Positions 35,422 through 44,504 are shown, counted from the stretch's first letter. The stretch is 64,000 bases of DNA from Brevibacterium sanguinis (GCF_003315415.1 NZ_QNSB01000004.1:248001-312000); one strand, 5' to 3'. The notes: generated by a model not told the origin, from the sequence alone. Made by a program: numbers and translations.

Positions 35422-36159
35422 ATGTCCACCGTTCCCGACGCCAACACCACTCCCGGCAACGACCGCCGCCCCGCGCCCGTCGCCCCGACCGACGCCGTCG
35501 CCGGCTCCCGGCCGCGGCCGCCGGAGTTCCGTCCTCCCCGGACCTGGGCCTGGATCGGGGTCGCTGCCGGAGCGCTCGGCATCGCCACGATCCAGGCGTC
35601 GCTGGCCACCTCGATCGACTGGGCGAACTCGGCGGGAGACGCCGAGGCGATCCTCGCCGACGCCGCGGGCAAGCAGTCCGCGTTCATCGTCTTCCATGTG
35701 CTGTCGATGCTCACCTTCCTCGCCCTGCCGGTCTTCGGCGCCGGACTCAAGCGCCGGCTCGACCAGCAGGGACCGGCGAGCGGGCTGCACGGGCAGATCG
35801 CCCTCGGCGGGATCATCCTCACCGCCGCCGCCCTGCTCCTCGGCAGCGGGCTCAACACCCAGTTCGCCCTCGGCTTCTCGGACACCTCGATGTACGTGCC
35901 CGAATCCGTCGCGTTCTACACGGACTGGGTCGGGACGATCCCCTGGCTGTGGGTCGGCACCGGGCTTTCGGCGATCGCCGTCGCCGCCGCCTCGCTGCGG
36001 CACGGAGCGGTCCACAAGTGGATCGGAGTCGTCTCGCTCGTCCTCGGCGTGCTCATCGTCCTCACCGGGGTCTCCCCCTTCCAGTACCTGGCCGGTTTCA
36101 TCGGTCCGGTCTGGGTGCTCATCGCCTCCCTCGGATTCGCCCTCGGCGATCGCCGGTGA
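35422..36159 (+). CDS. six-helix membrane protein, unknown function
   Basis: A 245-residue protein with a Pro/Arg/Thr-rich cytoplasmic start of about 45 residues and about six membrane helices (from WAWIGVAAGALGIATIQASL to the C-terminal GFIGPVWVLIASLGFALGD). No family is recognised with confidence; the pattern is similar to DUF4386-like proteins. ATG 35422 has CAGGAGGT, a near-perfect ribosome site; the open frame reaches upstream to 35041 without one. It precedes the large sensor kinase by 98 bases. Confidence 0.7.
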   Translation: MSTVPDANTTPGNDRRPAPVAPTDAVAGSRPRPPEFRPPRTWAWIGVAAGALGIATIQASLATSIDWANSAGDAEAILADAAGKQSAFIVFHVLSMLTFLALPVFGAGLKRRLDQQGPASGLHGQIALGGIILTAAALLLGSGLNTQFALGFSDTSMYVPESVAFYTDWVGTIPWLWVGTGLSAIAVAAASLRHGAVHKWIGVVSLVLGVLIVLTGVSPFQYLAGFIGPVWVLIASLGFALGDRR

Positions 36160-36194
36160 CCGTGGGCGCGCCTCGGCGACCGGAGACTGCCGAC

Positions 36195-36222
36195 CACCCT
36201 GCGATGGCCCCATCGCAGGGTG
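36195..36222. terminator. 13-bp palindrome before the kinase gene
   Basis: Arms 36195-36207 and 36210-36222 are perfectly complementary (CACCCTGCGATGG with CCATCGCAGGGTG), leaving CC at the centre. It begins 36 bases after the membrane protein stop and ends 36 bases before the kinase ATG, overlapping where its -35 box would lie. It may end the upstream transcript or be an operator for the kinase-regulator operon. Confidence 0.6.
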
Positions 36223-36245
36223 TTCCGCCGGGTCAGCCCGCGGGG

Positions 36246-36251
36246 TACTGT
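36246..36251 (+). promoter_or_regulatory. -10 box of sensor kinase gene, leaderless
   Basis: TACTGT (36246-36251) ends 6 bases before ATG 36258, which has no Shine-Dalgarno site. This is the spacing expected when transcription begins at the start codon. No good -35 is visible; the palindrome just upstream could bind an activator. Confidence 0.4.
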
Positions 36252-36257
36252 TCAGTC

Positions 36258-38333
36258 ATGACGACGTCCGTCTCCGCGACGACGCCCGTCCGCCGGGTGG
36301 GACGCCCCCGGGCGGGAATCGCGGTGCTCATCGCGGCAGCGCTGCCGGCGGTGGCCGGGGTGGTGCTGCAGATCGCCAGCCGGGTCCCGCTCACTCCCGA
36401 TGCGCTGTTCCTCGCCGTCGACGCCATGGTCGGACTCGTCTACGGCACGGTCGCGGCCGTCATCCTCTCCCGACGCGGCCACATCGTCGCCTGGCTCATC
36501 GCGCTCACCGCTGTCGGCGGAGGCCTGGCCGCTCTGGGAGGCGGATGGGCGTCGTTCGCCGTGGCGAACCGGCTCCCCGCCGAAGCGCTCGGGTTCGGGC
36601 TCTTCGGCTCGGCGTGGGTGCCGGGCACCCTCGCCCTGTTCCTCGTCGTCCCGTGGCTGGTCCGAGAGACACCCCTCACCCGCTTCGCCGCGGCCGGTCC
36701 GGCCGTGGGGATCGTCGTCACCGCGGCGCTGACCGTGCAGCGCTTCGCCTTCCCCATGAGCGACAATGCCCCGATCCTCGTCGCAGTCGTGGTCTGGGGC
36801 CTCGTCACGGCCGCCGCCGTGCTCTGGCGCCACCGCCTGGGTCCGGTGGGCGAGCGCGACGGCCTCGGTCTCCTCGCACTGGGCACCGCGGTGATGGCGC
36901 TGTCGTTCCTGCCGTTGCTGCTCGTCCCGTACACCTCGGAAGGCGTCCTCTTCCTCGTCCCGATCTCCCACCTCGCCTGCCAGGCCCTGTTCCCGGGCGC
37001 ACTGCTCGTCACCGTGCTGCGCAATCGGCTGTGGGGCATCGACCTGGCAGTGAGCCGAGGAGTGCTGGCCGGACTGCTCACCCTCATCATGGTCGTCGTC
37101 TACGCCGCCCTGGTGTGGACGGCGTCGAGACTCGTCGGCAGCTCGGCCATCGCCCAGCTGGTCGCCGCCGTCGGCGTCGTCCTCGCCGTCCAACCCGTCA
37201 GGTCCCTCCTCGGCGCCCGGGTGCGTCGGCTGGTGTGGGGCGAGGCCGCCTCCGCCGGTCGCGCCGCACTCCACATCGGCGCGACCCTGTCCACGGGCAG
37301 TCGGCCCGCCGAGCTCCTCGACCGGCTGGCCGCAGCGGTCGGAGAGACCCTGCGCCTCGAGTCCGCGACGCTGACGCTTCCCGACGGCGAGACCGCCGGA
37401 CACTGGGGCACCCCGACGAGCCCACCCGAGGAGCGGACGGTGACCCGCCGCGCCGACTCGGACGCCGGGATCGAGGACCGCTTGGGAACACTGAGCTTCA
37501 CCCCGCGACCGGGTGAGCGGCTCGACCGGCGCACCCTCGACGCCCTCGACCGGATCGAGCCGCTCCTCGCCGTGGGACTCAGCCTCATCCAGGCCACCGC
37601 CGAGGTGACCGCCGCCAAGGACGCCGCGACGCGGTCGGCGGTCGCCGCCGACCGCGCCAGAGAGGCGACCACGCGGGCGCGCCTGGCCGAACGCCAGCTG
37701 ATCCGGCGTGAGCTCCACGACGGGATCGGGCCCTGGCTCTCCGGGCTGCACCTGGGCATCCAGGGCGCCCGTAACATCCTCCCCGCGGACCCCGCTGCCG
37801 CCGATGAGCTTCTCGCGGCACTGCAGACCGAGGCGGCCCAGCGGGTCCAGGACATCCGGATGGTCTCCCGCAGCCTGCTTCCGCCGATCCTCGAGGAACG
37901 CGGTCTCGCGGCCGCCGTCGACGAACTCGCCGCCCGCTACGCGCAGACGGGCTTCACCCTCGAGGTCGAGGGACTGCTCGTCGAGGATCCCGACTCCCTG
38001 CGCCGGCTCGATGACCGGGTGGCCGCCGCGGCCTATGCGGTCATCGCCGAGTCTTCCCTCAACAGCTCGAGGCACTCCGGCGTCGACAGGTCGACTGCTC
38101 GGGTCGACTGGGACGCCTCGCTCGCAGGCGACGGGGGGCCCGAGGGCATCCTCGTCGACTGCTGGGATCAGGGGGTGGGCCGAGCGGCGGATGCCCCCGA
38201 CGGCGTCGGGACCGTGTCGATGCGCGAACGCGTCGAGGAGCTGGGCGGCAGCTTCGCCACCGGACCGGCCCCCGGCGGCGGAACCCTCGTCCGCACCCGG
38301 CTGCCGCTGAATCCGCGGGAGGAGACATCATGA
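36258..38333 (+). CDS. large multi-TM sensor histidine kinase
   Basis: A 691-residue NarL-system kinase. Residues 1-315 contain about ten membrane helices in a 7TM-like arrangement. A GAF-like domain (about residues 335-455, LHIGATLSTGSRPAELLDRL) and an Ala/Arg-rich coiled coil follow. The phospho-acceptor box is RRELHDGIGPWLSGLHLGIQ (histidine near residue 490), and a degenerate HATPase domain ends in VSMRERVEELGGSFATG. The layout resembles ComP-like or LiaS-like kinases of actinobacteria. The stop overlaps the regulator's ATG (ATGA). The signal is unknown. Confidence 0.88.
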   Translation: MTTSVSATTPVRRVGRPRAGIAVLIAAALPAVAGVVLQIASRVPLTPDALFLAVDAMVGLVYGTVAAVILSRRGHIVAWLIALTAVGGGLAALGGGWASFAVANRLPAEALGFGLFGSAWVPGTLALFLVVPWLVRETPLTRFAAAGPAVGIVVTAALTVQRFAFPMSDNAPILVAVVVWGLVTAAAVLWRHRLGPVGERDGLGLLALGTAVMALSFLPLLLVPYTSEGVLFLVPISHLACQALFPGALLVTVLRNRLWGIDLAVSRGVLAGLLTLIMVVVYAALVWTASRLVGSSAIAQLVAAVGVVLAVQPVRSLLGARVRRLVWGEAASAGRAALHIGATLSTGSRPAELLDRLAAAVGETLRLESATLTLPDGETAGHWGTPTSPPEERTVTRRADSDAGIEDRLGTLSFTPRPGERLDRRTLDALDRIEPLLAVGLSLIQATAEVTAAKDAATRSAVAADRAREATTRARLAERQLIRRELHDGIGPWLSGLHLGIQGARNILPADPAAADELLAALQTEAAQRVQDIRMVSRSLLPPILEERGLAAAVDELAARYAQTGFTLEVEGLLVEDPDSLRRLDDRVAAAAYAVIAESSLNSSRHSGVDRSTARVDWDASLAGDGGPEGILVDCWDQGVGRAADAPDGVGTVSMRERVEELGGSFATGPAPGGGTLVRTRLPLNPREETS

Positions 38334-39100
38334 CTGCTCAGGCGTCCGGGAACCCGGCGCGCGAGGACCGCCCGATCGGGGTCGTCGTCATCGACGATCA
38401 TCCGGTCTTCCGCATGGGGATGACCGCCCTGCTCAACTCCCTTCCGGGGATCGCCGTGATCGGACAGGCATCGAGCGCGGACCATGCCCGTCAGCTCTTC
38501 GGACTCCCCGGCGCTGGAGAGGCGGATCGGCGGATCGAGAGGATCGGTGCCGCCGAGGTCGATGTCGTTCTCATGGACCTCGACCTCGGCGACGGGTCCG
38601 GGGCCGACCTCACCCGCGAGCTGCTCCACACGCATCCGGGCCTCAGGGTCCTCGTGGTGACGATGCACGAGGACGATGACGCGGTCGTCGCCTCGGTGAG
38701 GGCCGGCGCGCGGGGCTTCCTCGTGAAGTCGGCCCCTCCCGATTCGGTCGAGAGGGCCGTGCGAGCCGTGGCCGCGGGCGAGCTCATCCTCTCGCCGAGC
38801 GTCGCTGCGCACGCGCTCGACTATGTCGTGGGCGGGCAGCGGGCGACGCGGCTGCCGTTCCCCCAGCTCACTCCCCGGGAGCGCGAGGTCCTCGACCTCG
38901 TCGCCGCCGGCCTCGACAACACGGCGATCGCCGCCCGGCTCTCGCTCAGCCCCAAGACCGTGCGCAACACGATCGCGACCGTGCTCGCGAAGCTGTCCCT
39001 GCGTGACCGCTCCGCGGCCATCGTCCGCGCCCGTGCCGAGGGTCTGGGCGGTGGAGCCGACCAGGTCGCGCTCCGAGGCTCGTCGGGCCCGGCGGACTAG
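38330..39100 (+). CDS. LuxR-family response regulator
   Basis: A 256-residue regulator. The receiver has VVVIDDHPVFRMG, phospho-acceptor in VVLMDLDLGDGSG and lysine in GFLVKSAPP. An unusual 20-residue insert (LFGLPGAGEADRRIERIG) lies before the phospho-acceptor strand. The GerE HTH is LTPREREVLDLVAAGLDNTA with SPKTVRNTIATVLAKLSLRD. It is coupled to the large kinase. Its stop overlaps a possible TAGACT -10 box (39098-39103) of the aldo/keto reductase gene. Confidence 0.92.
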   Translation: MTAQASGNPAREDRPIGVVVIDDHPVFRMGMTALLNSLPGIAVIGQASSADHARQLFGLPGAGEADRRIERIGAAEVDVVLMDLDLGDGSGADLTRELLHTHPGLRVLVVTMHEDDDAVVASVRAGARGFLVKSAPPDSVERAVRAVAAGELILSPSVAAHALDYVVGGQRATRLPFPQLTPREREVLDLVAAGLDNTAIAARLSLSPKTVRNTIATVLAKLSLRDRSAAIVRARAEGLGGGADQVALRGSSGPAD

Positions 39101-39187
39101 ACTGGTCACGGCGCGAGGAAACTCCCCCGCGTCGAGGCGTTCCACCGGTACACCGATCGACCCGACAATCCGTCCGAAGGAGCACCA

Positions 39188-40228
39188 GTGCATCAGGCCG
39201 CCGCCGACCGCTACGATTCGATGACCTACCGCCGGGTCGGCCGTTCAGGGCTCGTCCTGCCGGCCCTGTCCCTGGGCCTGTGGCACAACTTCGGCGATGA
39301 CGTCCCGTTCCAGAACCAGCGCGACATCGTTCGACGCGCCTTCGACCTCGGCATCACGCACTTCGACCTCGCCAACAACTACGGTCCGCCCCCGGGATCC
39401 GCGGAGACGAACTTCGGCCGTCTGCTTCGCGAGGACCTCGGTCGCTACCGGGACGAGCTGGTCATCTCGACCAAAGCCGGGTGGGCGATGCACCCGGGTC
39501 CCTACGGCGGCCCCGGCGGCAGCCGCAAGTACCTGCTCTCCAGTCTCGATGCCTCGCTCGGCAGGCTGGGCCTCGACTACGTCGACATCTTCTACTCGCA
39601 CCGCCCGGACGCCTCGACTCCGCTCGAGGAGACGGTCGCGGCACTCGACGCCGCCGTTCGCTCGGGTCGGGCCCTCTACGTCGGGATCTCCTCCTACTCG
39701 GCCGCAGACACGAGCGCTGCCGCCGCCATCGCGCGCGAGCTCGGCACGCCGCTGCTCATCCACCAGCCCTCGTACTCGATGCTCAACAGGTGGATCGAGA
39801 CCGATCGGCTCCTCGACACGACCGAATCAGAGGGACTCGGCGTCATCGCGTTTTCCGCTCTGGCCCAGGGTCTGCTCACCGACAGGTACCTCGGCGGTGT
39901 GCCGGAGGACTCGCGTGCCGGGAAGGGGACTCCGTCATTCAAGGAGGAGTTCCTCTCCGAGGACAACATCACGCACATCCGCGCCCTCGCCGCGATCGCC
40001 GAGCGTCGCGGTCAGTCCCTGGCGCAGATGGCACTCGCCTGGGCGCTGCGCGACGACCGGGTGTCCTCGCTGGTCATCGGTGCCAGCCGGGTCGAGCAGC
40101 TCGACCACAACGTCGGCGCCCTCGAGGCCGAGCCATTCACGGACGAGGAACTCACCGAGATCGACACGCACGCCGTCGACGCCGGCATCGACATCTGGGG
40201 CGACGCCCGCCGCAGCACCCAGGGCTGA
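39188..40228 (+). CDS. aldo/keto reductase (YghZ-like)
   Basis: A 346-residue NADPH-dependent reductase. The catalytic tetrad is visible: aspartate and tyrosine in FDLANNYGPPPGSAETNFG, lysine in ISTKAGW, histidine in FYSHRPD. The start MTYRRVGRSGLVLPALSLGL and the NYGPPPGSAE block are characteristic of the YghZ/L-glyceraldehyde 3-phosphate reductase group, which also reduces methylglyoxal. GTG 39188 has GAAGGAG at a good distance. A short Gly/Cys/Thr-rich direct-repeat gap follows the stop. Confidence 0.9.
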   Translation: MHQAAADRYDSMTYRRVGRSGLVLPALSLGLWHNFGDDVPFQNQRDIVRRAFDLGITHFDLANNYGPPPGSAETNFGRLLREDLGRYRDELVISTKAGWAMHPGPYGGPGGSRKYLLSSLDASLGRLGLDYVDIFYSHRPDASTPLEETVAALDAAVRSGRALYVGISSYSAADTSAAAAIARELGTPLLIHQPSYSMLNRWIETDRLLDTTESEGLGVIAFSALAQGLLTDRYLGGVPEDSRAGKGTPSFKEEFLSEDNITHIRALAAIAERRGQSLAQMALAWALRDDRVSSLVIGASRVEQLDHNVGALEAEPFTDEELTEIDTHAVDAGIDIWGDARRSTQG

Positions 40229-40294
40229 GAGCCTCACGTCCCCGGGGCTGAGGTCGTCAGCATCCCGGGCTGACGTCGTCGGGGGCCGAGAGCC

Positions 40295-40864
40295 TCAGGG
40301 TTCGGGGACGAGACCCGCGATCGTCAGCAGGTGCCGGTAGGTCGCCCCCGAACTCTGGCTCGGAAGCCGCGTCCACCCCTCGAGCACCGGGTTCGCCTCC
40401 GGGGACTCGGTGACCGCCGCCCGGAGATCGGGAACGGTGTCGATGTCGAGGTCGACCATGAGCTGCACGGCCCGTTCGATCACCTCGGCCTTGAGCGGCG
40501 CGCCGGGGTGGGTGTTCGCGGGCTTCCGGTTCTCCACCACCTCGACGGCCCAGGGTCGGGCACCGCCGACTCCGGCGATCGAGTACTGCAGCGCCCTCGC
40601 CCCGTCACTGCGCCCGTGCCTGGAGACATAGCGCCGGACGACGTTGCGAACGGCATGGGGGTTCGACCCGGTGGTGAAGACGGCCGCGATGATGCACAGC
40701 GCGAGGCTGTCCGGGAATCGCAGCAGGTCGGCGGCCTCCTTCCCGCTGCCGCCCGGAGCGGCCTCGGCAGCGGTCCGCTCGACCGGACCTGCGGCCTCCT
40801 CCCCCGTGCTCGCGCTGCTCGGCCTGCCCGCGCTGCTCTGCGTGTGCGTGTCCGTGACCGTCAT
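40295..40864 (-). CDS. hypothetical protein
   Basis: A 189-residue protein with a Ser/Ala/Glu-rich disordered start of about 45 residues and a helical domain after it (LLRFPDSLALCIIAAVFTTG, HAVRNVVRRYVSRHGRSDGA, then a C-terminal helix). I do not recognise a family. It is divergent from the DUF151 gene across 146 bases that contain a TACGAT box (40975-40980) for that gene. Confidence 0.6.
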   Translation of the reverse strand: MTVTDTHTQSSAGRPSSASTGEEAAGPVERTAAEAAPGGSGKEAADLLRFPDSLALCIIAAVFTTGSNPHAVRNVVRRYVSRHGRSDGARALQYSIAGVGGARPWAVEVVENRKPANTHPGAPLKAEVIERAVQLMVDLDIDTVPDLRAAVTESPEANPVLEGWTRLPSQSSGATYRHLLTIAGLVPEP

Positions 40865-41010
40865 CGGTCCGTCCTTCCCTCAAGCCGCCCTGGAGCGGCG
40901 ATGCTCCGGGCCCGCATCCGGGTCCGTGTGGGCATTCACGGTAGACGACGCCCCGGACACGAGCCGTCCGGCGTTACGATGGCAGTATCCGCTCATGGAC
41001 GGGGGCCGTC

Positions 41011-41517
41011 ATGGTTCAGGTGCAAGTCCTCGGCGTCGCGCTCGACGCCAAGCAGCAGCACATCGTGCTGCTCAAGCCGCTGTTCGAGCACCTCGGCGAG
41101 TCCCGTGTGCTTCCGATCTGGATCGGCGAGCAGGAGGCGACGTCGATCCTCATCGGCGCCTCGGGCGCCCACGCCCCGCGCCCGCTGTCCCACGACCTCA
41201 TGAAGACGCTGCTCGACACCCTCGACGCCGGTGTCGCCGAGGTCGAGGTGCAGCGCATCGACGGCGGAACCTTCTACGCGGCGATCACCCTCACGGGCCC
41301 TGCCGGTCGCCATGTCGTCGACGCCCGGCCATCGGACGCGATCGCCCTGGCCGTCCGCATGGGCGCTCCCCTGTTCGTCGCCGATGAGGTGCTCGAGGAG
41401 GCCGGCATCCCCGGTTCGCTCATCGATGAGAGTGCGGCAGACGACGAGGCCGAGGACGAGCTCGCCGAGTTCAAGAAGTTCATCGAGGGCGTGGACCCCG
41501 AGGACTTCCGAGGCTGA
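41011..41517 (+). CDS. DUF151 bifunctional nuclease family protein
   Basis: A 168-residue protein of the BFN/DUF151 family: VQVLGVALDAKQQHIVLLKP, LPIWIGEQEATSILIG, HDLMKTLLDTLDAGVAEVEV, GTFYAAITLT and VDARPSDAIALAVRMGAPLFVADEVLEEAG, all in the usual order. The C-terminus carries a UVR-like acidic tail. Family members show DNase and RNase activity in plants and bacteria. ATG 41011 has GGGGG 5 bases upstream. Confidence 0.9.
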   Translation: MVQVQVLGVALDAKQQHIVLLKPLFEHLGESRVLPIWIGEQEATSILIGASGAHAPRPLSHDLMKTLLDTLDAGVAEVEVQRIDGGTFYAAITLTGPAGRHVVDARPSDAIALAVRMGAPLFVADEVLEEAGIPGSLIDESAADDEAEDELAEFKKFIEGVDPEDFRG

Positions 41518-41560
41518 CCCCCCCTTGCGCGACGGGCGCGGGTGCACCATCGTCGGATAA

Positions 41561-43192
41561 ATGACATCCATCGGCGATCGCGCACGCGACCTTGCCTCCC
41601 AGGCCTTCGGCTGGGACCGGCTGCGCAACGGGCAGGAGGACGCGATCGAGGCCCTGGCCGCCGGCCGCGACACGCTCTGCGTCATGCCCACGGCCTACGG
41701 CAAGTCGGGGATCTATCAGATCGCCGGGATGCTCGAACCGGGGCCGACGGTCGTCGTCTCTCCCCTCATCGCCCTCCAGTTCGATCAGATGGAGGGCCTG
41801 GAGAACGCGCCCGACGCCCCCGAGGCGGTCGCCGTGAACTCGGCGCAGAGCCGCTCGCGCAACGAGGACGCCTTCAGGACCCTGGCCGTCGGTGAGTCCG
41901 AGTTCGTCTTCCTCGCACCCGAGCAGCTGGGCAAGCCCGAGGTCGTCGACGAGCTCCGCGCCGTCGGCGTCTCGCTGTTCGTCGTCGACGAGGCCCACTG
42001 CGTGTCCGCGTGGGGCCACGACTTCCGCCCGGACTACCTGCGCCTCGGCGAGGTCATCGAGCAGCTCGGCCATCCGACGACTCTCGCGCTCACCGCGACC
42101 GGCGCCCCACCCGTGCGCGACGAGATCGTCGAGCGCCTGAGATTCCGCGACCCGCTCGTCCTCACCCGCGGCTTCGACCGACCAAACCTGCGGCTCGGCG
42201 TCACCCGGCACGAGTCCGAGGACGCCAAGCGTGCGGCCGTCATCGAGCAGGTGGGCGCTGAGACCGCGCCGGGTCTGGTGTACGTCGCGACCCGACGCGC
42301 GGCCGAGGAGTACGCGGCCGCCCTCGCCAAGCAGGGACTGCGGGCCGCCGCCTACCACGCGGGGCTGCCGGCCAAGGAGCGGACACGGGTGCACGAGGAG
42401 TTCCTCGACGACGGTCTCGACGTCGTCGCCGCGACCAGCGCATTCGGCATGGGCATCGACAAGCCCGATGTGCGCTTCGTCGTCCACGCCGCCGTCACCG
42501 AGTCACTCGACTCCTACTACCAGGAGATCGGGCGTGCGGGCCGCGACGGCGAGCCGGCGACGGTCCACCTGCACTACCGCCCCGAGGACCTGGGCCTGCG
42601 CCGGTTCTTCGTCGCCAGGCATCCCGATGCCGACCTCGTGCGCAGGATCGTCGACACCCTGCGGTCGGCGGACGGACCGGTGCGCAACGCCGACCTCGCC
42701 AGGACCCTCGAGGAGAGCCCGCGCAAGGTGAGCGGTCTCCTCGGGCTGCTCCACGACGCGGTCGTCGTCGACCGCAGCGGCTCGGGCAACACCCTCTCTC
42801 CGCGATTCGCCGGCTCCGGCGACGAGGCGGCGCTCCGGGCCAAGGAGCAGGCCGACCTGCGGGAGAGGATCGACGAATCGCGGATCGAGATGATGCGCGG
42901 CTATGCGGAGACGCGGGGCTGCCGCCGGCAGTACCTCCTCGGCTACTTCGGGGAACCGCTCGACGAGCCGTGCGGCAACTGCGACACCTGCGCGGCCGGA
43001 CTGTCCGAGGCCACCGAGGCCATCGACGGCGATCCGTACCCGGTCCAGACCCGGGTGCGACATGCCGAGTGGGGTGAGGGGATCGTCATGAGCGCCGAGG
43101 ACGACCGGATCACGGTGTTCTTCGACAGCGAGGGCTACAAGGTCCTCGCCCGCGAGCTCATCGCCGAGGAGCGGCTGCTCGAGACGATCTGA
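41561..43192 (+). CDS. RecQ-like ATP-dependent DNA helicase with Tudor-like end
   Basis: A 543-residue SF2 helicase. Walker A is TAYGKSGIYQI (residues about 45-52), the DExH box is VVDEAHCVSAWGHDFRPDY, and motif VI is YYQEIGRAGRDGEPA. The RecQ zinc site is complete (CRRQYLLGYFGEP, CGNCDTC). Instead of an HRDC domain the last 50 residues (VRHAEWGEGIVMSAEDDRIT and the following strands) look like the Tudor-like fold at the end of UvrD/PcrA. RecQ proteins unwind branched DNA in repair. The start has no strong ribosome site. Confidence 0.88.
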   Translation: MTSIGDRARDLASQAFGWDRLRNGQEDAIEALAAGRDTLCVMPTAYGKSGIYQIAGMLEPGPTVVVSPLIALQFDQMEGLENAPDAPEAVAVNSAQSRSRNEDAFRTLAVGESEFVFLAPEQLGKPEVVDELRAVGVSLFVVDEAHCVSAWGHDFRPDYLRLGEVIEQLGHPTTLALTATGAPPVRDEIVERLRFRDPLVLTRGFDRPNLRLGVTRHESEDAKRAAVIEQVGAETAPGLVYVATRRAAEEYAAALAKQGLRAAAYHAGLPAKERTRVHEEFLDDGLDVVAATSAFGMGIDKPDVRFVVHAAVTESLDSYYQEIGRAGRDGEPATVHLHYRPEDLGLRRFFVARHPDADLVRRIVDTLRSADGPVRNADLARTLEESPRKVSGLLGLLHDAVVVDRSGSGNTLSPRFAGSGDEAALRAKEQADLRERIDESRIEMMRGYAETRGCRRQYLLGYFGEPLDEPCGNCDTCAAGLSEATEAIDGDPYPVQTRVRHAEWGEGIVMSAEDDRITVFFDSEGYKVLARELIAEERLLETI

Positions 43193-43256
43193 GTCGACAC
43201 CGTGCCCGTTCCCCACCCGGGCATGCGCCGGCGGCGGGCTCGCCGGCCGGGCCCGG

Positions 43257-44504
43257 TCATCCGCCGGCTGCGTCGATGAGCGCTCCGATCCGCGCCCTCC
43301 ACCGGGGCCGGAACGCGTACACGCAGACGAGCCGCAGCAGCGCCGCCCGGGTGTACGCATCGATGAGGGCGTCGGCGGCCCCGATCGCCGAGGCGGTCTC
43401 CGCGATCCCCCGGACCACGACCTCGGCGTGCTCGTCCGACCAGATCCCCTGGTGACGGCGCCACAGCGCGTGCGCGCGGAGGTTGCCCAGGTCGAGCTCC
43501 CGTTCGCCCGTGCAGGCGGTGTCGACGTCGAGGAGTCCCGGCCCCCGGACCGGGTCCCACAGAAGCTGCTTGTCGTGGAGGTCCCGATGGAGGGGTCCCC
43601 ACACGCCCGCCGAGGCGGCCAGATCGACCGCGACCGCGTCGATCCCCCGGTCGAGAGCGGCGACCACCGGGGCGCCGAGGAGCGGACCGAGACAGCGGTC
43701 TGCCCTGACCCTCCACTCCCGCAGCACGCGGATCTCGTCGTCGGCGGTGTGGGTCGCGGAGTCGCCGGCGGATCGGCTCGTGGGACCGCTGGTGAATCCG
43801 GTCGCGGAGTCGCCGGCGGAGGCCGCGGCGGGCGAGCCGGCGCGAGCCCAGGCGTCGAGCACCTCGGCCCATGCGCGCTCCCACTGCCCCGCGCTCAGAC
43901 GGGTGGGATCGTGGAGCTCGGTGCCGATGAGCCGGCTGAGCACGACCGTCGACTCGTCGACGGAGATCAGCTCGGGCATCCGGAATCCCGCCGCGAAGGG
44001 CTGCGCCCGGCGGATCCCGTCGACGATCCCGCGGGCCCTTCCGCGACGCACGCACTTGGCGTAGGTCCCGTCGGCGAGCCGGACGACGGCGCGGCGGCCC
44101 GGACGGTGGGAGACCACCCGCGGCGGGACCTGTCCCGGCGGGACCTGTCGCGCCGGAACCGGTCCCGACGGGACCACCGGCGGGACCTGTCGCGCCGGAG
44201 CCTCCCGGTGCGCGCCCGCACCGAGAACCGGCACGCCCTCACCGAGAACCCGGGCCAGTCCGGGCAGCTTCGGATCCTCTCCCGGCGGGAGCAGGGTGAG
44301 GCGGCCGTCCTCCTGGATGCCGGCCCTGATCCGCTCCCCGAGCGCGGCCTCGATCGCGACACGGCCCTCACCCGCGGGCCACGCACGGCGCACCGACCAT
44401 GCGGCCCCGTCGACGTCGATCGTCTCCGGGACACCTGTCGTCATCGTCGCAGGGGTGTCGATCGTCGCAGGGGTGTCGATCGTCGCCGGGGTGTCGATCG
44501 TCAT
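43257..44504 (-). CDS. APH-like phosphotransferase B (last gene of GT-ABC operon)
   Basis: A 415-residue kinase-fold protein. The catalytic loop is HRDLHDKQLLWD and the metal-binding aspartate is in GLLDVDTACTGERELDLGNL. In ordinary APH/choline kinases the loop ends in asparagine; here a glutamine stands there. The N-terminus has three TIDTPA repeats (18-base DNA units at 44448-44504), and a Pro/Gln/Val-rich linker lies near residues 100-135. The C-terminal helices end in WRARIGALIDAAGG. The start overlaps the stop of kinase A by 4 bases. The target of phosphorylation is unknown; a sugar or lipid-linked glycan is the likely kind. Confidence 0.8.
   Translation of the reverse strand: MTIDTPATIDTPATIDTPATMTTGVPETIDVDGAAWSVRRAWPAGEGRVAIEAALGERIRAGIQEDGRLTLLPPGEDPKLPGLARVLGEGVPVLGAGAHREAPARQVPPVVPSGPVPARQVPPGQVPPRVVSHRPGRRAVVRLADGTYAKCVRRGRARGIVDGIRRAQPFAAGFRMPELISVDESTVVLSRLIGTELHDPTRLSAGQWERAWAEVLDAWARAGSPAAASAGDSATGFTSGPTSRSAGDSATHTADDEIRVLREWRVRADRCLGPLLGAPVVAALDRGIDAVAVDLAASAGVWGPLHRDLHDKQLLWDPVRGPGLLDVDTACTGERELDLGNLRAHALWRRHQGIWSDEHAEVVVRGIAETASAIGAADALIDAYTRAALLRLVCVYAFRPRWRARIGALIDAAGG
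44448..44504. repeat. 18-bp tandem repeat at the start of kinase B
   Basis: Three nearly identical 18-base units (core GTGTCGATCGTCGCAGGG on the plus strand) encode TIDTPA repeats directly after the start codon. Changes in copy number would keep the frame and alter only the length of the N-terminus. Confidence 0.75.

Noticed and set aside
35157..36257. Long upstream extension of the sensor kinase frame (open back to 35157)
   Set aside because: It reads through the six-helix membrane protein gene in another frame as Arg/Pro-rich sequence; the kinase starts at 36258.
44115..44200. Repeated GGCGGGACCTGTCG-like units resembling a small CRISPR array
   Set aside because: Units are irregular, have no unique spacers and code for the Pro/Gln/Val linker of kinase B. 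No CRISPR array or cas gene was seen in the window.
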